In this document: piece after piece, positions 7,956 to 17,855 of the stretch | Numbering within the stretch: the first letter of the stretch is position 1 | How the letters are laid out: every line of letters begins with the position of its first letter | The notes under the pieces: model-generated | Databases searched by the model: none | What the model saw: the letters and a program-made list of their open reading frames with translations, nothing else | Told to the model about the DNA's origin: nothing | Program-made: the position numbers and the translations under genes | Assembly: GCF_019457915.1 (NCBI RefSeq) | Contig: NZ_JAHZSS010000013.1 | Location: 1 to 64,000 of the forward strand | Origin: Neiella holothuriorum | GTDB taxonomy: Bacteria; Pseudomonadota; Gammaproteobacteria; Enterobacterales; Neiellaceae | DNA length: 64,000 nt | Direction: 5' to 3'

Positions 7956-10727
7956 TTATAGTTGGTTAACAAGTGTCTTTTTGAGCTCTAGAAGTTTGTC
8001 GTCTGTAACTTGGGTTCGTTCAATAATGCGTTTCGCTTTAGGTTTTTGATCTGTGGCGATAAGTGCTTCTGCATAATGGAGTGCAAGTTCTGTGTTATCG
8101 GTTTGAGCAAGGTAAGCGGGCTCAAGAATGGTGAGCGCTTCATTCGCTTTTCCTTGGCGTAATAAGCTCAAACCATAGGTGTCGGCAACGACTGGGTTTT
8201 TATCTGATAGTTGATATGCTCGTAAGGCGTGAGCTTCAGCTTGGGGGTATTGTTTTGCTTCAATTTGCAGCCATGATGTGTTGTTTAGGGCGATAACGTT
8301 ATCTGGAGATTCAGCCAGTGCAGATTCGTAATGGTCAATAGCTTTACCTGAGTTGCCGCCGGCCATTGCAAGCTCTGCCAATTTCAAATGAATAGGATAT
8401 TTTACTTGATGGTTGGCTAGTTCCGTATCAAGTAACTGGCTTGCTTTGTCTCGTTCGTTGTTCAGTTCGTAGGATTTAGCCAGGTTAAGCAGAGAGTCTA
8501 GACTTGGTTGTGCTTGGTAATACTTCTGCCAGTGCTCAGCCGCTTGAGAATAAGCTTTGTTTTCCATTGCGATTCGAGCACGAAGCCTAGTTGCAACATG
8601 GTGATTAGCGAACGGTTCAGCAACTGATTGTAGAGTTGTATTTGCAGCATTGATCTGGCCATTATCAAATAACATGACTGCTTTTAATAGATTGAAGGAT
8701 TGATCTTGAGGAAACTGTTTCACTGCAAGTTCAGCGTACTTAACGGCATCGGCAAAGTTGCCTTGTAACTCGTTAACAGCAATGAGGCGCTGATATGTTT
8801 GTTTTTTATTAGGCTGACTAGCAAGAATAGGTTTATAGGCTGCCTCTGCTTTATCGAAACTGCGAGTTTGAACCAATAAGTCGCCCAGCAACATATTAGA
8901 AGCGGAGTGATGTTGGTCTTCACCGAGCGCAGATAGAAGAGCTACCGCTTCAGGAATTTGATTGGAGGAAGTTAACAAAGCTGCATTACCCCAAGCTAGA
9001 TTGGCCGAGGTAGGTTCGTCTTTACGTAGAGACTGAAAGAGCAAAATTGCTTGGTCAATATGTTGATAGCGAATTGCGTGGTTAACGAAACTACTCACAA
9101 CATAGAATTTGTTGGCATTGTGTTGCAGGTTTTGTTTCTGCAATTCAAATGCTTCACTTTCTTTCTCTTGTTCCAGCAGCAGCTTGATTTTACTGAGCAG
9201 AGTTACTGGCTCATTTGGTGTTATCGTCAGGGCTTTATCAATCTGAGTTTCTGCTGCGTCAAAGTTGCCGAGTTTTTGTTCCACCATGCCTTTTAGGGCG
9301 TAACCTCGAGCATCTTCTGGGAATGCTTGAATCATCTCGTCAGCGGCTTGACGAGCTAGATCGTCCTCTCCTCGCTGGAGTAGGCTATATACCAAGGCCA
9401 ACCGAGCTTCCGTTAGATCTGGGTTAAGGCGAATGGCTTGCTCTAAATCATCAAGGCCTGAAGTGTCTTCATTGCGTAGTTTGAGCAGGCCGAGTTGAGC
9501 CATTCGGGCACTGCTGTGATCGAGCTCGGCTGCTTTTTCTGCATAACCCAGCGCTTTTTCTTTGTCGCCAGATTTAGATAACGCCGAGGTGGCGGATGCG
9601 AACAAGGCGGCATCGGAGTCTTGTAGCTCAGTCAGTTGATCGAGTGTGAGTAACGCTTCTTCCGTATAGCCCAGTTGCAGCTGAAGGTAGGCGTAAATTC
9701 GAGCTGTAATATGATCATTAGGCAAGTTCTTTTGAACCTGCGATAAATGGCGATAGGCTTGCTCCAAATCGCCTTGCTTCATTGCGGAAATGCCTGCAAC
9801 AACGAAGTTTGCTACCGAGCTTGAACCATTCTGAATAGCTTTAGTTGAGTGAGTTTGTGCGCCACCAAAGTCTTGTCGAGAGTGCAGTACGCGGGCTTTG
9901 TATTCGTTAATTGTTGGGTGCTCTGGCGCGATAGCCAGCAGTTGATCTATGGCTGGTTCAGCCTCTTCAAATTTATCTTGCTTGAGTTGGCTCTGAATTT
10001 TATAGATGGCATAGCGAGGCTCTCCTGGGGCTTGCTTCATCATTTTGTCAAAGGTTGACTCCGCCTGCTCGTATTGCTTCTTCGCCATGAGTAAATGGCC
10101 TTTAAGCAAGTAAGCTTCAATGGTTCCGGGGGCCACAGAAATAATTTCATCAACTGTTTGAAGAGCCACTTTTAGGTTGCTTTGCAGATCGGCCTGAGTG
10201 CTCGTCGAGAGGTTGAGTGCTGTCTGGCCTAAACGGGCGTAAATATTGTCGGCTTGTTTCTGCTCGGCAATATTCAAGTAATCTTGTGCTTTATCTTGCT
10301 CGCCCCGTTGAAAATAACTCAGAGATTGAATTGCTGACATTGTCGCTGCGGCCTCAGGCGACAACCTTTGGTATTCTTCTGCGAGTTGCTCGATTTCTCG
10401 AAATTTGGATGTCTTGTAGTAAGTAATCGCTAATTTGGGGGCGAGCTCATTAGCATCGGCACTGTCATTCAAAGCCTTGAGGTATTCTTTTTCGGCAAAC
10501 TCAAATGCGCCTTGTTCATAATAAATGTCGCCCAATGCTTGGCGTGCAACAATATTGGTGGGAGCTTGACGGAGCGAGTTTTTAAGCTCAATGACGGCGG
10601 CATTCTTGTCACCAGAAGCTAAATATTGTTGAGCGCTGGCCAGATACTGTTCAGAGGTTTTTTCTGCACCACAAGCTGCTAAGGTTAATAACGTTGCTGC
10701 AGTGATGGGTTTGAGCAATCCTTTCAT
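7956..10727 (-). CDS. prsT: XrtA/PEP-CTERM system TPR lipoprotein PrsT
   Basis: A 923-aa protein with a lipoprotein signal (MKGLLKPITAATLLTLAAC, lipobox LAAC, lipidated Cys19) followed by TPR repeats along almost the whole length, for example LGDIYYEQGAFEFAEKEYLK and YALKGMVEQKLGNFDAAETQ. The length and lipobox match PrsT, the TPR component that accompanies PrsK/PrsR and exosortase. It should be anchored to the inner leaflet of the outer membrane or to the periplasmic side of the inner membrane and scaffold EPS or PEP-CTERM export. It is monocistronic and divergent from the GNAT gene at 10856 across 128 bp. It is well separated from the other XrtA genes. Confidence 0.9.
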   Translation of the reverse strand: MKGLLKPITAATLLTLAACGAEKTSEQYLASAQQYLASGDKNAAVIELKNSLRQAPTNIVARQALGDIYYEQGAFEFAEKEYLKALNDSADANELAPKLAITYYKTSKFREIEQLAEEYQRLSPEAAATMSAIQSLSYFQRGEQDKAQDYLNIAEQKQADNIYARLGQTALNLSTSTQADLQSNLKVALQTVDEIISVAPGTIEAYLLKGHLLMAKKQYEQAESTFDKMMKQAPGEPRYAIYKIQSQLKQDKFEEAEPAIDQLLAIAPEHPTINEYKARVLHSRQDFGGAQTHSTKAIQNGSSSVANFVVAGISAMKQGDLEQAYRHLSQVQKNLPNDHITARIYAYLQLQLGYTEEALLTLDQLTELQDSDAALFASATSALSKSGDKEKALGYAEKAAELDHSSARMAQLGLLKLRNEDTSGLDDLEQAIRLNPDLTEARLALVYSLLQRGEDDLARQAADEMIQAFPEDARGYALKGMVEQKLGNFDAAETQIDKALTITPNEPVTLLSKIKLLLEQEKESEAFELQKQNLQHNANKFYVVSSFVNHAIRYQHIDQAILLFQSLRKDEPTSANLAWGNAALLTSSNQIPEAVALLSALGEDQHHSASNMLLGDLLVQTRSFDKAEAAYKPILASQPNKKQTYQRLIAVNELQGNFADAVKYAELAVKQFPQDQSFNLLKAVMLFDNGQINAANTTLQSVAEPFANHHVATRLRARIAMENKAYSQAAEHWQKYYQAQPSLDSLLNLAKSYELNNERDKASQLLDTELANHQVKYPIHLKLAELAMAGGNSGKAIDHYESALAESPDNVIALNNTSWLQIEAKQYPQAEAHALRAYQLSDKNPVVADTYGLSLLRQGKANEALTILEPAYLAQTDNTELALHYAEALIATDQKPKAKRIIERTQVTDDKLLELKKTLVNQL

Positions 10728-10855
10728 TTTATGGCCTTGTTGAAGTCTGAGAATCCCTTTAACCTGTCAAGATAACGCCGTTAACCGCGTTTTAAAAGCT
10801 AGAAGGACTGAAACTTCGACTTTTTAACGGCCTGAGATGGATTTGAGGATCAAAA

Positions 10856-11977
10856 GTGTTGTCCGAATCGAAAAGTTATTTAGATATCAAGGTATCCCAT
10901 CGATCATACTCTGCTGCTGCTCATGCCATAGGCGAGCTAGCACCAATTTGGCAACAACTAGAGTCAAAGGCTGAAACACATTTCTTTCTATCTTGGGCAT
11001 GGATTGAATCTTGGCTGAGGATCTCGCCCCTCCCGTTGCTAGTTGTTGAGGCTAAAAGCCAAGACCAAACCGTTGGCATCGGCCTGTTTAGTCAACGTGT
11101 TACCAAGAAATTTGGCCTAATACCTATTCGGCAACTTTGGCTGAATCGATGCGGGGATGGACGGCATGATCAAATTTGGATCGAATATAACGACTGCTTG
11201 TTGAGGAGAGGGGAAGCGCCGCTTACTCGCCAAGCTATTTACCAATATATATTTCAACATGAAAATCTGTGCGATGAGCTGTACATAGGACTAACTATTG
11301 ATAGCGCTTTGCCTATTTTTTGCGACAGCAACTTAAACTGCCGAACGTTGATTGAAAGTTTCGGTTTTACTAAGAACATAGAGCAATGCTCTCAGGATAC
11401 TCTTTTATCTGATTTTTCGAGCAATACTCGTAAACAAATAAAGCGCTCCGTTAAGTTGCTGGGCGAAAAGGGAAAGGTAGAAATTCGCCCTGCACAGGGG
11501 GAGCATCAAAAGGAGCTTTGGTTTGAGCAAATCAAATCCCTTCATTTGCAAAAATGGCGAGACTCTCAATGGGGCAGTGGTTTTGACAATGCTCTGTTTC
11601 ATGATTTTCACCAAAAGCTAATCCGCTCGAAAGGGAGTGGTGTTGAACTTCTTGCTCTGGTTATCGATAAGGAGCCAACTTGCTTTCTCTATAATCTCCT
11701 TGATGAGAACAGCGTTTATTTCTATCTTTCGGCTATCCCTCCAGAGCGTGATAACAGAATAAAACTCGGCTTAGTCGCTCATACATTAGCGATGGCCCGT
11801 TACGCGCAACAGGGCTTTAAATGCTATGACTTTCTTGCGGGAGAGAATCGTTATAAGCAGTCGCTATCAGACACTCGCTATTCTATGAGATTGGCTTGCT
11901 ACCACCGGCGGAGTTTCACCGCCAAAATAGAGGGACTTCTAAGGCACATAAAGTCATGGGGTAAAAGATCTAATTGA
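10856..11977 (+). CDS. GNAT-family acetyltransferase, BioF2/CelD type
   Basis: A 373-aa protein of the double-GNAT (FemAB-like, Acetyltransf_6) group often found in polysaccharide loci. Visible landmarks are FFLSWAWIESWL near residue 44, SSNTRKQIKRSVK, a core region DKEPTCFLYNLLDENSVYFY, and the C-terminal GFKCYDFLAGENRYKQSLS, which is characteristic of the family. It probably transfers an acyl or aminoacyl group to a sugar nucleotide or lipid-linked sugar. The GTG start has a GAGGA ribosome site at optimal distance. It is divergent from prsT and convergent with the glycosyltransferase at 12047. No partner is evident except the nearby EPS genes. Confidence 0.78.
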   Translation: MLSESKSYLDIKVSHRSYSAAAHAIGELAPIWQQLESKAETHFFLSWAWIESWLRISPLPLLVVEAKSQDQTVGIGLFSQRVTKKFGLIPIRQLWLNRCGDGRHDQIWIEYNDCLLRRGEAPLTRQAIYQYIFQHENLCDELYIGLTIDSALPIFCDSNLNCRTLIESFGFTKNIEQCSQDTLLSDFSSNTRKQIKRSVKLLGEKGKVEIRPAQGEHQKELWFEQIKSLHLQKWRDSQWGSGFDNALFHDFHQKLIRSKGSGVELLALVIDKEPTCFLYNLLDENSVYFYLSAIPPERDNRIKLGLVAHTLAMARYAQQGFKCYDFLAGENRYKQSLSDTRYSMRLACYHRRSFTAKIEGLLRHIKSWGKRSN

Positions 11978-12046
11978 CCTTTTGTTGGTTGCTAACTACA
12001 CCTCCATCGGACGCGAATTAGCGTGCCCTTTATCAGGCTGCTGGCG

Positions 12047-13099
12047 TTAAGGTTTTTTGGAATAGTGATCGCCGATGAGGGCTTGGTAGGTTTGTTGCCC
12101 CGCCTCATCAAAGCTGAACGTTTTAGCGTGGGTTAGGATTGCTTCTGCAGCCCAGTCCATTGATTGTGCTTGGTTAATCACCCGAATCAATTCCGCTTGA
12201 GATATCTCCTCTAGAAATAGCCCTGTTTCCTCGGTAATTACATCTAGTAAGAATCCTGCCTTAATTGATGCCACGGGGAGCCCATAGCTAATGGCAAGCA
12301 TCGCTGTACCCGAAGTTAGTATTTCTGAATAGGGCATGAGCATTAAATCACTAGCAGCAAGGTAGGTCGGTACTTCTTCATCGCTAATAAAGCGGGCATC
12401 AAGCCGGATGTTGGGGTTTTTCTCTGCGGCCTCGGATATCTGGGCCTCATAATCAGATTCCTTGAATTTTCCTGCGATAAGCAGTTGCACGTCAGAGTGC
12501 TCGGCCACGCTAATGGAATCCATTAAAAACCGGATATTTTTATAGGGCCTGAGCTGCCCGAACATTAGTAACGTAAACTTGTCTTCGGGAAGGTTGAGTC
12601 TTTCTTGTGCTGAGCGCTTATCAACTTTGGGGCCGTAGTAATCTATCCAGTGGCCATGAGGGATGGATACACACTTAGTCCTGCTGCTGGGAAAGTTACT
12701 ATTAAGTACTTTTTGAGCATTGCGGCCATGAACAAAAATAGTTCCGCTCAACCAGATGGTGAGCTTGCGCGCCCAAAAGTCGATCCAAGCTGACTCACAT
12801 CTTTCGTGAGGCAATAGGTTATGCGCTGTCCAAAAAATGACAACTCCTTTAAGTCGAAGAAGTATCAAGCTAAAGGAGTATTTGATTAGGCCAACTAACG
12901 CCTTAACGGTGCTTTTACCATTAGCTTGATAGATAAACGAGGGCCAGTGGATGTGAATGGTATCCCCTCTGCGGCATTGACTTAGCAGCCAGGAAAGTGA
13001 CCACTGCCCGGAGAGCACTTCAACCCCCTTTTTCGACAGAACCTCATACAATGGAGATGTGTATGCTCCGGCCTTGGGGAAGGCAATTAATCGCTTCAT
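12047..13099 (-). CDS. Glycosyltransferase family 4-like (GT-B)
   Basis: A 350-aa GT-B enzyme, predicted cytoplasmic or membrane-attached. The N-terminal half has HIHWPSF and TAHNLLPHE, seen in mannosyl/glucuronosyl-type transferases. The C-terminal half has the nucleotide-sugar signature GQLRPYKNIRFLMD and the E-x7-E-like region PYSEILTSGTAMLAISYGLP. It lies 26 bp downstream of the GT2 gene on the same strand, and the pair forms a short operon. Acceptor and donor cannot be told from sequence. It may add a branch sugar to the EPS made by the divergent operon starting at 14159. Confidence 0.82.
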   Translation of the reverse strand: MKRLIAFPKAGAYTSPLYEVLSKKGVEVLSGQWSLSWLLSQCRRGDTIHIHWPSFIYQANGKSTVKALVGLIKYSFSLILLRLKGVVIFWTAHNLLPHERCESAWIDFWARKLTIWLSGTIFVHGRNAQKVLNSNFPSSRTKCVSIPHGHWIDYYGPKVDKRSAQERLNLPEDKFTLLMFGQLRPYKNIRFLMDSISVAEHSDVQLLIAGKFKESDYEAQISEAAEKNPNIRLDARFISDEEVPTYLAASDLMLMPYSEILTSGTAMLAISYGLPVASIKAGFLLDVITEETGLFLEEISQAELIRVINQAQSMDWAAEAILTHAKTFSFDEAGQQTYQALIGDHYSKKP

Positions 13100-13125
13100 G
13101 TTCGTTGGTCCGTCAAAATAGCCAG

Positions 13126-13935
13126 TTATCTGTTCCGTAAATATTCTTCACGTTTCTTAAAATTGAGCTTTAGCAATGCCATGACAGTTCGGAAGTTGAT
13201 CGGAAACTGTTTGTGCTTTAGCAAAAAAAAACTCATGTAAAGCACAGGGAAAGCCCTATAAAGAAAGAATCTGTGATCCCGAGTTAACATCTTGGAGTAA
13301 CTAAAAGTGGGTGTTTTTTCTCGAAACATCAGAGTCTCTGACAAACATCGTTGTTTACCATAACAGAGGGTCAATGCTGATAATGCCCAGTCATAAGCGT
13401 GAAATATCTCATCGGGAAAGCAGTCTAAGATTACCTGACGGCGAAATACGCCATACATCCGGGAATTATCAAAGGGGTGAGATAAATAGCTGACCAAACG
13501 TTCGGTTTTATCGTCCTGTTCAATCGAAAATGCTCCCTTGGCCAAGAAGGTTGAGCCGTCTTCATTTTCGAATTGGCACTGGCTATTGCATGAGATTAGG
13601 CCAAGATCTTGTTCCAGCTCGTTGAGCGTGTGAGTCAGAAAATCCTCTGCAAGGTAATCATCACCAGCCAACCAGCAAAAATAATCAGTGTCTGCTCGTT
13701 CTACTAGATAAAAGAAGTTTTTGTAGTAGAGGTTTTTCTCTTGGCGAATGATCTCAATTCTATCGTCTAGACGCTGGTAATCTTCGCAGATTGCCCAAGT
13801 ATCATCGCTCGAACCATCGTCAGAAAGAATCAGTTTGAAGTTGGTATGTGTTTGAGCAAGTATTGAGTCGACGGCTCTTCTTAACGTTCTGCCATTGTTA
13901 TAAAGAGGCATCCCTATGGTGACAGTTTTCATCAT
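13126..13935 (-). CDS. Glycosyltransferase family 2
   Basis: A 269-aa GT-A enzyme. The fold is clear from IGMPLYNNGRTLRRAV, the UDP-binding strand LSDDGSSDDTW, and the metal-binding D-x-D variant LAGDDYLAED. A later acidic loop holds the putative catalytic base. There is no transmembrane helix, so it is soluble or peripheral. It is the first gene of the minus-strand pair with the GT4 gene, and divergent from the large EPS operon, with which it shares the 223-bp intergenic region. Confidence 0.85.
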   Translation of the reverse strand: MMKTVTIGMPLYNNGRTLRRAVDSILAQTHTNFKLILSDDGSSDDTWAICEDYQRLDDRIEIIRQEKNLYYKNFFYLVERADTDYFCWLAGDDYLAEDFLTHTLNELEQDLGLISCNSQCQFENEDGSTFLAKGAFSIEQDDKTERLVSYLSHPFDNSRMYGVFRRQVILDCFPDEIFHAYDWALSALTLCYGKQRCLSETLMFREKTPTFSYSKMLTRDHRFFLYRAFPVLYMSFFLLKHKQFPINFRTVMALLKLNFKKREEYLRNR

Positions 13936-14158
13936 GCCCTATTGGCCTATATAGTTGGAAACCATCACCGGGAGAAATGCGCTCTTGCCCGAGAAAGGTC
14001 CTTATGCACTCCTATTGCTGGAGTTTCCGTTGTATTCCATTTCTTATTTTAGCCCTATAACATGCCAGAAAAAAAGGTGAATTCAAATTTGCATTTCATA
14101 GGAGCTCTGAAGATATCCCCACTTTCCGTGCCTAGAGCTTGATCTCCTAGCCTTAAAT
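13936..14158. promoter_or_regulatory. Divergent intergenic region before the EPS operon
   Basis: This 223-bp gap must hold the promoters of the minus-strand glycosyltransferase pair and of the long plus-strand operon, but I cannot pick a convincing -35/-10 pair. An interrupted inverted repeat lies just before the lyase-like gene: TAGGAGCTCT (14099-14108) can pair with AGAG (14134-14137) and CTCCTA (14044 would be wrong; the arm is 14144-14149). No good ribosome site precedes the ATG at 14159. No JUMPstart/ops element is present. Confidence 0.3.
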
Positions 14159-16900
14159 ATGATGGACTTAGCTCTCTTCGAGCTGGGACTGGCCTTTCAT
14201 GCCAGTGAAGAGGGGGCTCTACACGTCACCCTAATTGTAAAAAATTCTACCCATAAAGTGTTCGAGCAAACAAAGGGAATAAGGATTTACTGGCCTATGG
14301 AGCAGGAGCTGGCTACGATTAACTGCGCAGTCGTTGGGGGCGAGCAGTTCGAGCTAATTCAATTTGGCTTTCCGTTACCCCAAGGTCAATACCAAGCCCA
14401 TAATCTGACGCTGCTCGATGAAAATGGACAATCACTGGCCGCTTCTCTGAAGCCTACAAGCTATTGGCCCGACCATACTATTCGCTGGTGTCAGGCTAGG
14501 TTGCTGATGTCTCTCGCTAGCTCTGATAAGAATCGCATCTACGCTGGGCACTCTCCAAATCCACCAACCTGCCCTAAGCGTCCTCAACTGGTCAGCCTTG
14601 AAGGGAATATTTTAGCGGTTCGCACTCGTGAGTTCTTTTTTGAGCTCAACCGTTCCGAGCTATCTTCTTTTTCGGCCAAAAACTCGCGCAAGGAGGTTGT
14701 GTGTCAGGCTGGCCGCTTTGAACTGTTCATCTCAGAAGAGCATTCTGCAAAAGGCTATGTGCAATCCTGTGCTCACGAGACCTACTATGCGGCTGAAAAG
14801 CCATTGTTCGTAGAGGTCCATTTAAAAGGCTTCCTTGCGACCAATGATGGTGCGTCTGCTATCGCCTGTTTTGAACAGACATATAAGTTTCATTACCACA
14901 GCAACAAGGTTGAAACTTCTTTTACTTTGCACAACCCCAAAGCGGCGATTCACGAGGGAGGCACTTGGGATCTGGGAGATCCTAATTCTCTGCTGTTCGA
15001 TAGCTGCGCGTTCCACTGGACAGTGAATGAGCTTGAAACGATAGGGTGTTTCGATGAACTTACTCAACAGCAACTAAGGAGCGAAGCGACGACATTCTCG
15101 CTCTATCAGGAGTCTAGTGGCGGGGAATCCTGGGATAGTTTGACCCACCTTAACCGAGAAGCCAAAGTGCCAATGTCCCACAAAGGGTATCGGTTGGAGG
15201 CCAACTCCTACCGTGAAGTAGGCGACAGGATCCTGCCACGCCTTTCTCTAAAGGCTGAGCTGGCTCGGATTGAGGTTATGTACAAAGACTTCTGGCAAAA
15301 CTTTCCAAGTGCAATGTCTGTGAAAGATGGCGTGCTGGCGCTGTCCTTATTTCCCGAGCAGTACCCAGATCTTCACGAGTTGCAGCCGGGTGAGCGTAAG
15401 ACTCAGGAGTTTACGATCTGCTTAAGTCAAGGGAGAGGAGCAGGAGGCTCTTATGCCCAACCATGGGTTCAGTTAAATCTTGCTTGGCTTATTAAGTGCC
15501 AAGCATTGCCTTGGCTCTCGTCATCCGCTGATCCTTTGCAAGCTCTAATCAACAAGGGACTTGTTGGAGAAGATTCTTTCATGGCAAAGCGAGAAGCTGC
15601 CGATGAATACGGTTGGCGAAATTTCGGTGAACTCTATGCCGACCATGAAGCGGAAGGCTATCAGGGGGGAGGGCTGTTCGTTTCGCACTACAACAACCAA
15701 TATGATCCTATTTATGGGCTTTATCGCCAAGCGTTGATAATTGGTAGTTTTGAGGTATTGCAGGGAGCCAGAGAGTTGACACGGCACGTAACAGATATCG
15801 ACATTTACCATACTCACCGGGATAAAGACGAATACAATCATGGTCTGTTCTGGCACACGGATCATTACCAAAAAGGTGAAACCTGTAGCCATAGAACATA
15901 CTCCAAACGTCATCAACGTGGAGTCTATGAAGATCATGCTGGCGGAGGCGGTCCGGGTGGTCAGCACTGTTACACGACAGGCCTATTATTGGACTACTGG
16001 TTAACCGGCAATGAACACTCCAAACAATCTGTCCTTCAACTTGCTGACTGGATTACGTTGTTGTACGAGGGCAAAGGGACCTTCGTTGAATTGTTGCTAA
16101 GTTGGAAGAACCGTTACCGTCAGGATGTGAAAAACTTTTTTACCGAGCGCTATCCGCTTGATCGAGGGATCGGCAACTACATCGTAGCGTTATTAGATGC
16201 CTACGCTATCACTCATAAGTCTGCTTACCTAAGACAAATTGCCCAGATCATTCGGGATACGGTTCACCCTCTGGACGATATTAATCAACGTAATTTTGAT
16301 GACGTCGAAGCAACTTGGTTTTACACCGTGTTTCTTCAGGCTGTAGCTCGCTTTCTCTGGGTCAAGAGGGAACATCAAGAGCTTGATAGTGACTTTATCT
16401 ACGCTCGTGACTGCCTTAGTCATTATGCTCGTTGGATGGCTGAGCATGAAGAGCCAGCCCTAAACCAGCCAGAGCGATTAGAATTTCCCAACTTAACTTG
16501 GGCTGCTCAGGATCTAAGGAAGGTTAATGTGCTCTACTTGGCCAGTTATTTTGATGTTTTGAGCCGAGAATGCTTTCGCGAAAAAGCAGATCTCATCTAC
16601 CAAAAGACGGTTACAGGATTAGAGGCTGACTCATCCCACGTATATACTCGAATCCAAGCTATTCTAATGCAAAACCAAGGTGTTAGAGAGTGGGTGCTGG
16701 CACAGCCCGAAGAGGAGTTTCCCGAGGCTGGGCGGTATCGCAAGGTCAACAATACGAGCTCTACTTACAAGCTCAAACGTTTGCTCCAAAGCGTGATGGC
16801 CTGTACCTTAGGGTTTTCCATTCGTAAAGAGCTAGACCAGTTACGTCGGCGCTTCCCTAAATTGACCAAATTTGTAGGCCCCCTTGATGAGCAACATTGA
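14159..16900 (+). CDS. Polysaccharide-lyase-like protein (PcRGLX/YetA-like)
   Basis: A large 913-aa protein. The N-terminal part resembles the RIFT-barrel domain of exo-rhamnogalacturonan lyase (PcRGLX/YetA-like) proteins: FGFPLPQGQY, then LLDENGQSL and YWPDHTIRWCQARLL. The middle (about 500-700) is rich in aromatic/His motifs typical of alpha/alpha-toroid polysaccharide-active enzymes (WRNFGELYADHE, HYNNQYDP, GLFWHTDHY, GGGGPGGQHCYTTGLLL). No signal peptide is seen, unusual for a lyase, so it may act in the cytoplasm or be a lyase fold recruited to EPS assembly. It opens the plus-strand EPS operon and overlaps the next gene by 14 bp. The family match is by eye, and the activity is unproven. 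Confidence 0.6.
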   Translation: MMDLALFELGLAFHASEEGALHVTLIVKNSTHKVFEQTKGIRIYWPMEQELATINCAVVGGEQFELIQFGFPLPQGQYQAHNLTLLDENGQSLAASLKPTSYWPDHTIRWCQARLLMSLASSDKNRIYAGHSPNPPTCPKRPQLVSLEGNILAVRTREFFFELNRSELSSFSAKNSRKEVVCQAGRFELFISEEHSAKGYVQSCAHETYYAAEKPLFVEVHLKGFLATNDGASAIACFEQTYKFHYHSNKVETSFTLHNPKAAIHEGGTWDLGDPNSLLFDSCAFHWTVNELETIGCFDELTQQQLRSEATTFSLYQESSGGESWDSLTHLNREAKVPMSHKGYRLEANSYREVGDRILPRLSLKAELARIEVMYKDFWQNFPSAMSVKDGVLALSLFPEQYPDLHELQPGERKTQEFTICLSQGRGAGGSYAQPWVQLNLAWLIKCQALPWLSSSADPLQALINKGLVGEDSFMAKREAADEYGWRNFGELYADHEAEGYQGGGLFVSHYNNQYDPIYGLYRQALIIGSFEVLQGARELTRHVTDIDIYHTHRDKDEYNHGLFWHTDHYQKGETCSHRTYSKRHQRGVYEDHAGGGGPGGQHCYTTGLLLDYWLTGNEHSKQSVLQLADWITLLYEGKGTFVELLLSWKNRYRQDVKNFFTERYPLDRGIGNYIVALLDAYAITHKSAYLRQIAQIIRDTVHPLDDINQRNFDDVEATWFYTVFLQAVARFLWVKREHQELDSDFIYARDCLSHYARWMAEHEEPALNQPERLEFPNLTWAAQDLRKVNVLYLASYFDVLSRECFREKADLIYQKTVTGLEADSSHVYTRIQAILMQNQGVREWVLAQPEEEFPEAGRYRKVNNTSSTYKLKRLLQSVMACTLGFSIRKELDQLRRRFPKLTKFVGPLDEQH

Positions 16901-17855
16901 TGTCAGCTTTATCATTCCCCACAAAGGGCGCGAAGAAATGCTCTTAAAGACTCTCAGGTCGATTCAAGGTTTGCATTACGACCTGGCGCGCGTTGAAATC
17001 CTGCTGATCAGTCAAAATGAGGGGAATTCGCGCGAGCTCGATGAGCTGGTGAATGAGCTAAGTGTCAAGCTGATACGGATCACCGATGGACGCACCATAT
17101 CAGCCCTTAGAAATCTTGGTGTAGAAGGTGCTCAAGGACAGTACTTGGCGTTTTTGGATGCGGATGTAAAGCTTTCGGCCAACTGGTTAGAGGTGATGTT
17201 AACTACCTTGCGGCGGCCCAACACCGTGCTGGCGGCAGCACATCAAGTTAATAGCTCCGAAGCGCCCTCTTTAGAACGTATTCGCACAGCATTGAGCAAT
17301 GCTGTGCTTGACTGCGCTGTCACCTTTTTACCTGGTCGAAACCTGTGCCTATCGCGCCATGATTTTGAGCGTATTGGTGGCTTTCCGGAACACTTGATCA
17401 CCTGCGAAGATTACTACTTTACAGAACGTGCAAGCCGCTTGGGCGAGCTCTATTACACCTCGGAAGCTTGCTATGTGCATTTAGGCGAGGATAAGGAGTA
17501 TACCAAGATGTTTCGGAAAGAGATTTGGAGAGGCCAAAGTAATCTGGCTTCCATCAAAGGGCGCACTATTCCTCTTCGTGAGTGGCCAAGCTTTATTGTT
17601 CCCATTGGGCTTTTAATCCTGCTTGGCATTGCATCTGTCGGCACTATCTTCGGCCAATGGTTAATCGCTCTTTGGAGTCTAATGTTGTTCAGTCTGCCGG
17701 TTGTTGTCTATAGCCTGCGTTTGAAGCGGTTGGTTGGAGCAAGTGTACCGCTAACTTCAGTATTTAAGTTTTATGGTCTCTTCTTTCCGGCTCGCGCCTT
17801 GGGCACCTTGAGCGGAGCTCTGAAAGAGGTCAAAACAAGTAGTCATAATGAGTAA
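16887..17855 (+). CDS. Glycosyltransferase family 2, membrane-anchored
   Basis: A GT-A enzyme starting with the fold signature FIIPHKGREEMLLKTLRSI. The nucleotide-sugar loop reads GRTISALRNLGVEGA and the D-x-D is FLDADV. Later come GGFPEHLITCEDYYFTERAS (acceptor loop with ED) and one or two C-terminal transmembrane helices (about 230-275), so it should sit on the inner face of the inner membrane. I use the ATG at 16887 rather than the TTG one codon earlier. It overlaps the lyase-like gene upstream and the GT4 gene downstream (8 bp), which indicates translational coupling in one EPS operon. Confidence 0.85.
   Translation: MSNIDVSFIIPHKGREEMLLKTLRSIQGLHYDLARVEILLISQNEGNSRELDELVNELSVKLIRITDGRTISALRNLGVEGAQGQYLAFLDADVKLSANWLEVMLTTLRRPNTVLAAAHQVNSSEAPSLERIRTALSNAVLDCAVTFLPGRNLCLSRHDFERIGGFPEHLITCEDYYFTERASRLGELYYTSEACYVHLGEDKEYTKMFRKEIWRGQSNLASIKGRTIPLREWPSFIVPIGLLILLGIASVGTIFGQWLIALWSLMLFSLPVVVYSLRLKRLVGASVPLTSVFKFYGLFFPARALGTLSGALKEVKTSSHNE

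Noticed and set aside
13567-13584. TGGCAC-like sigma54 match
   Set aside because: The spacing is six instead of five and it is inside a glycosyltransferase gene.
15545-15967. 140-codon minus-strand frame opposite the lyase-like gene
   Set aside because: Antisense to a well-supported gene, no motif and no ribosome site.
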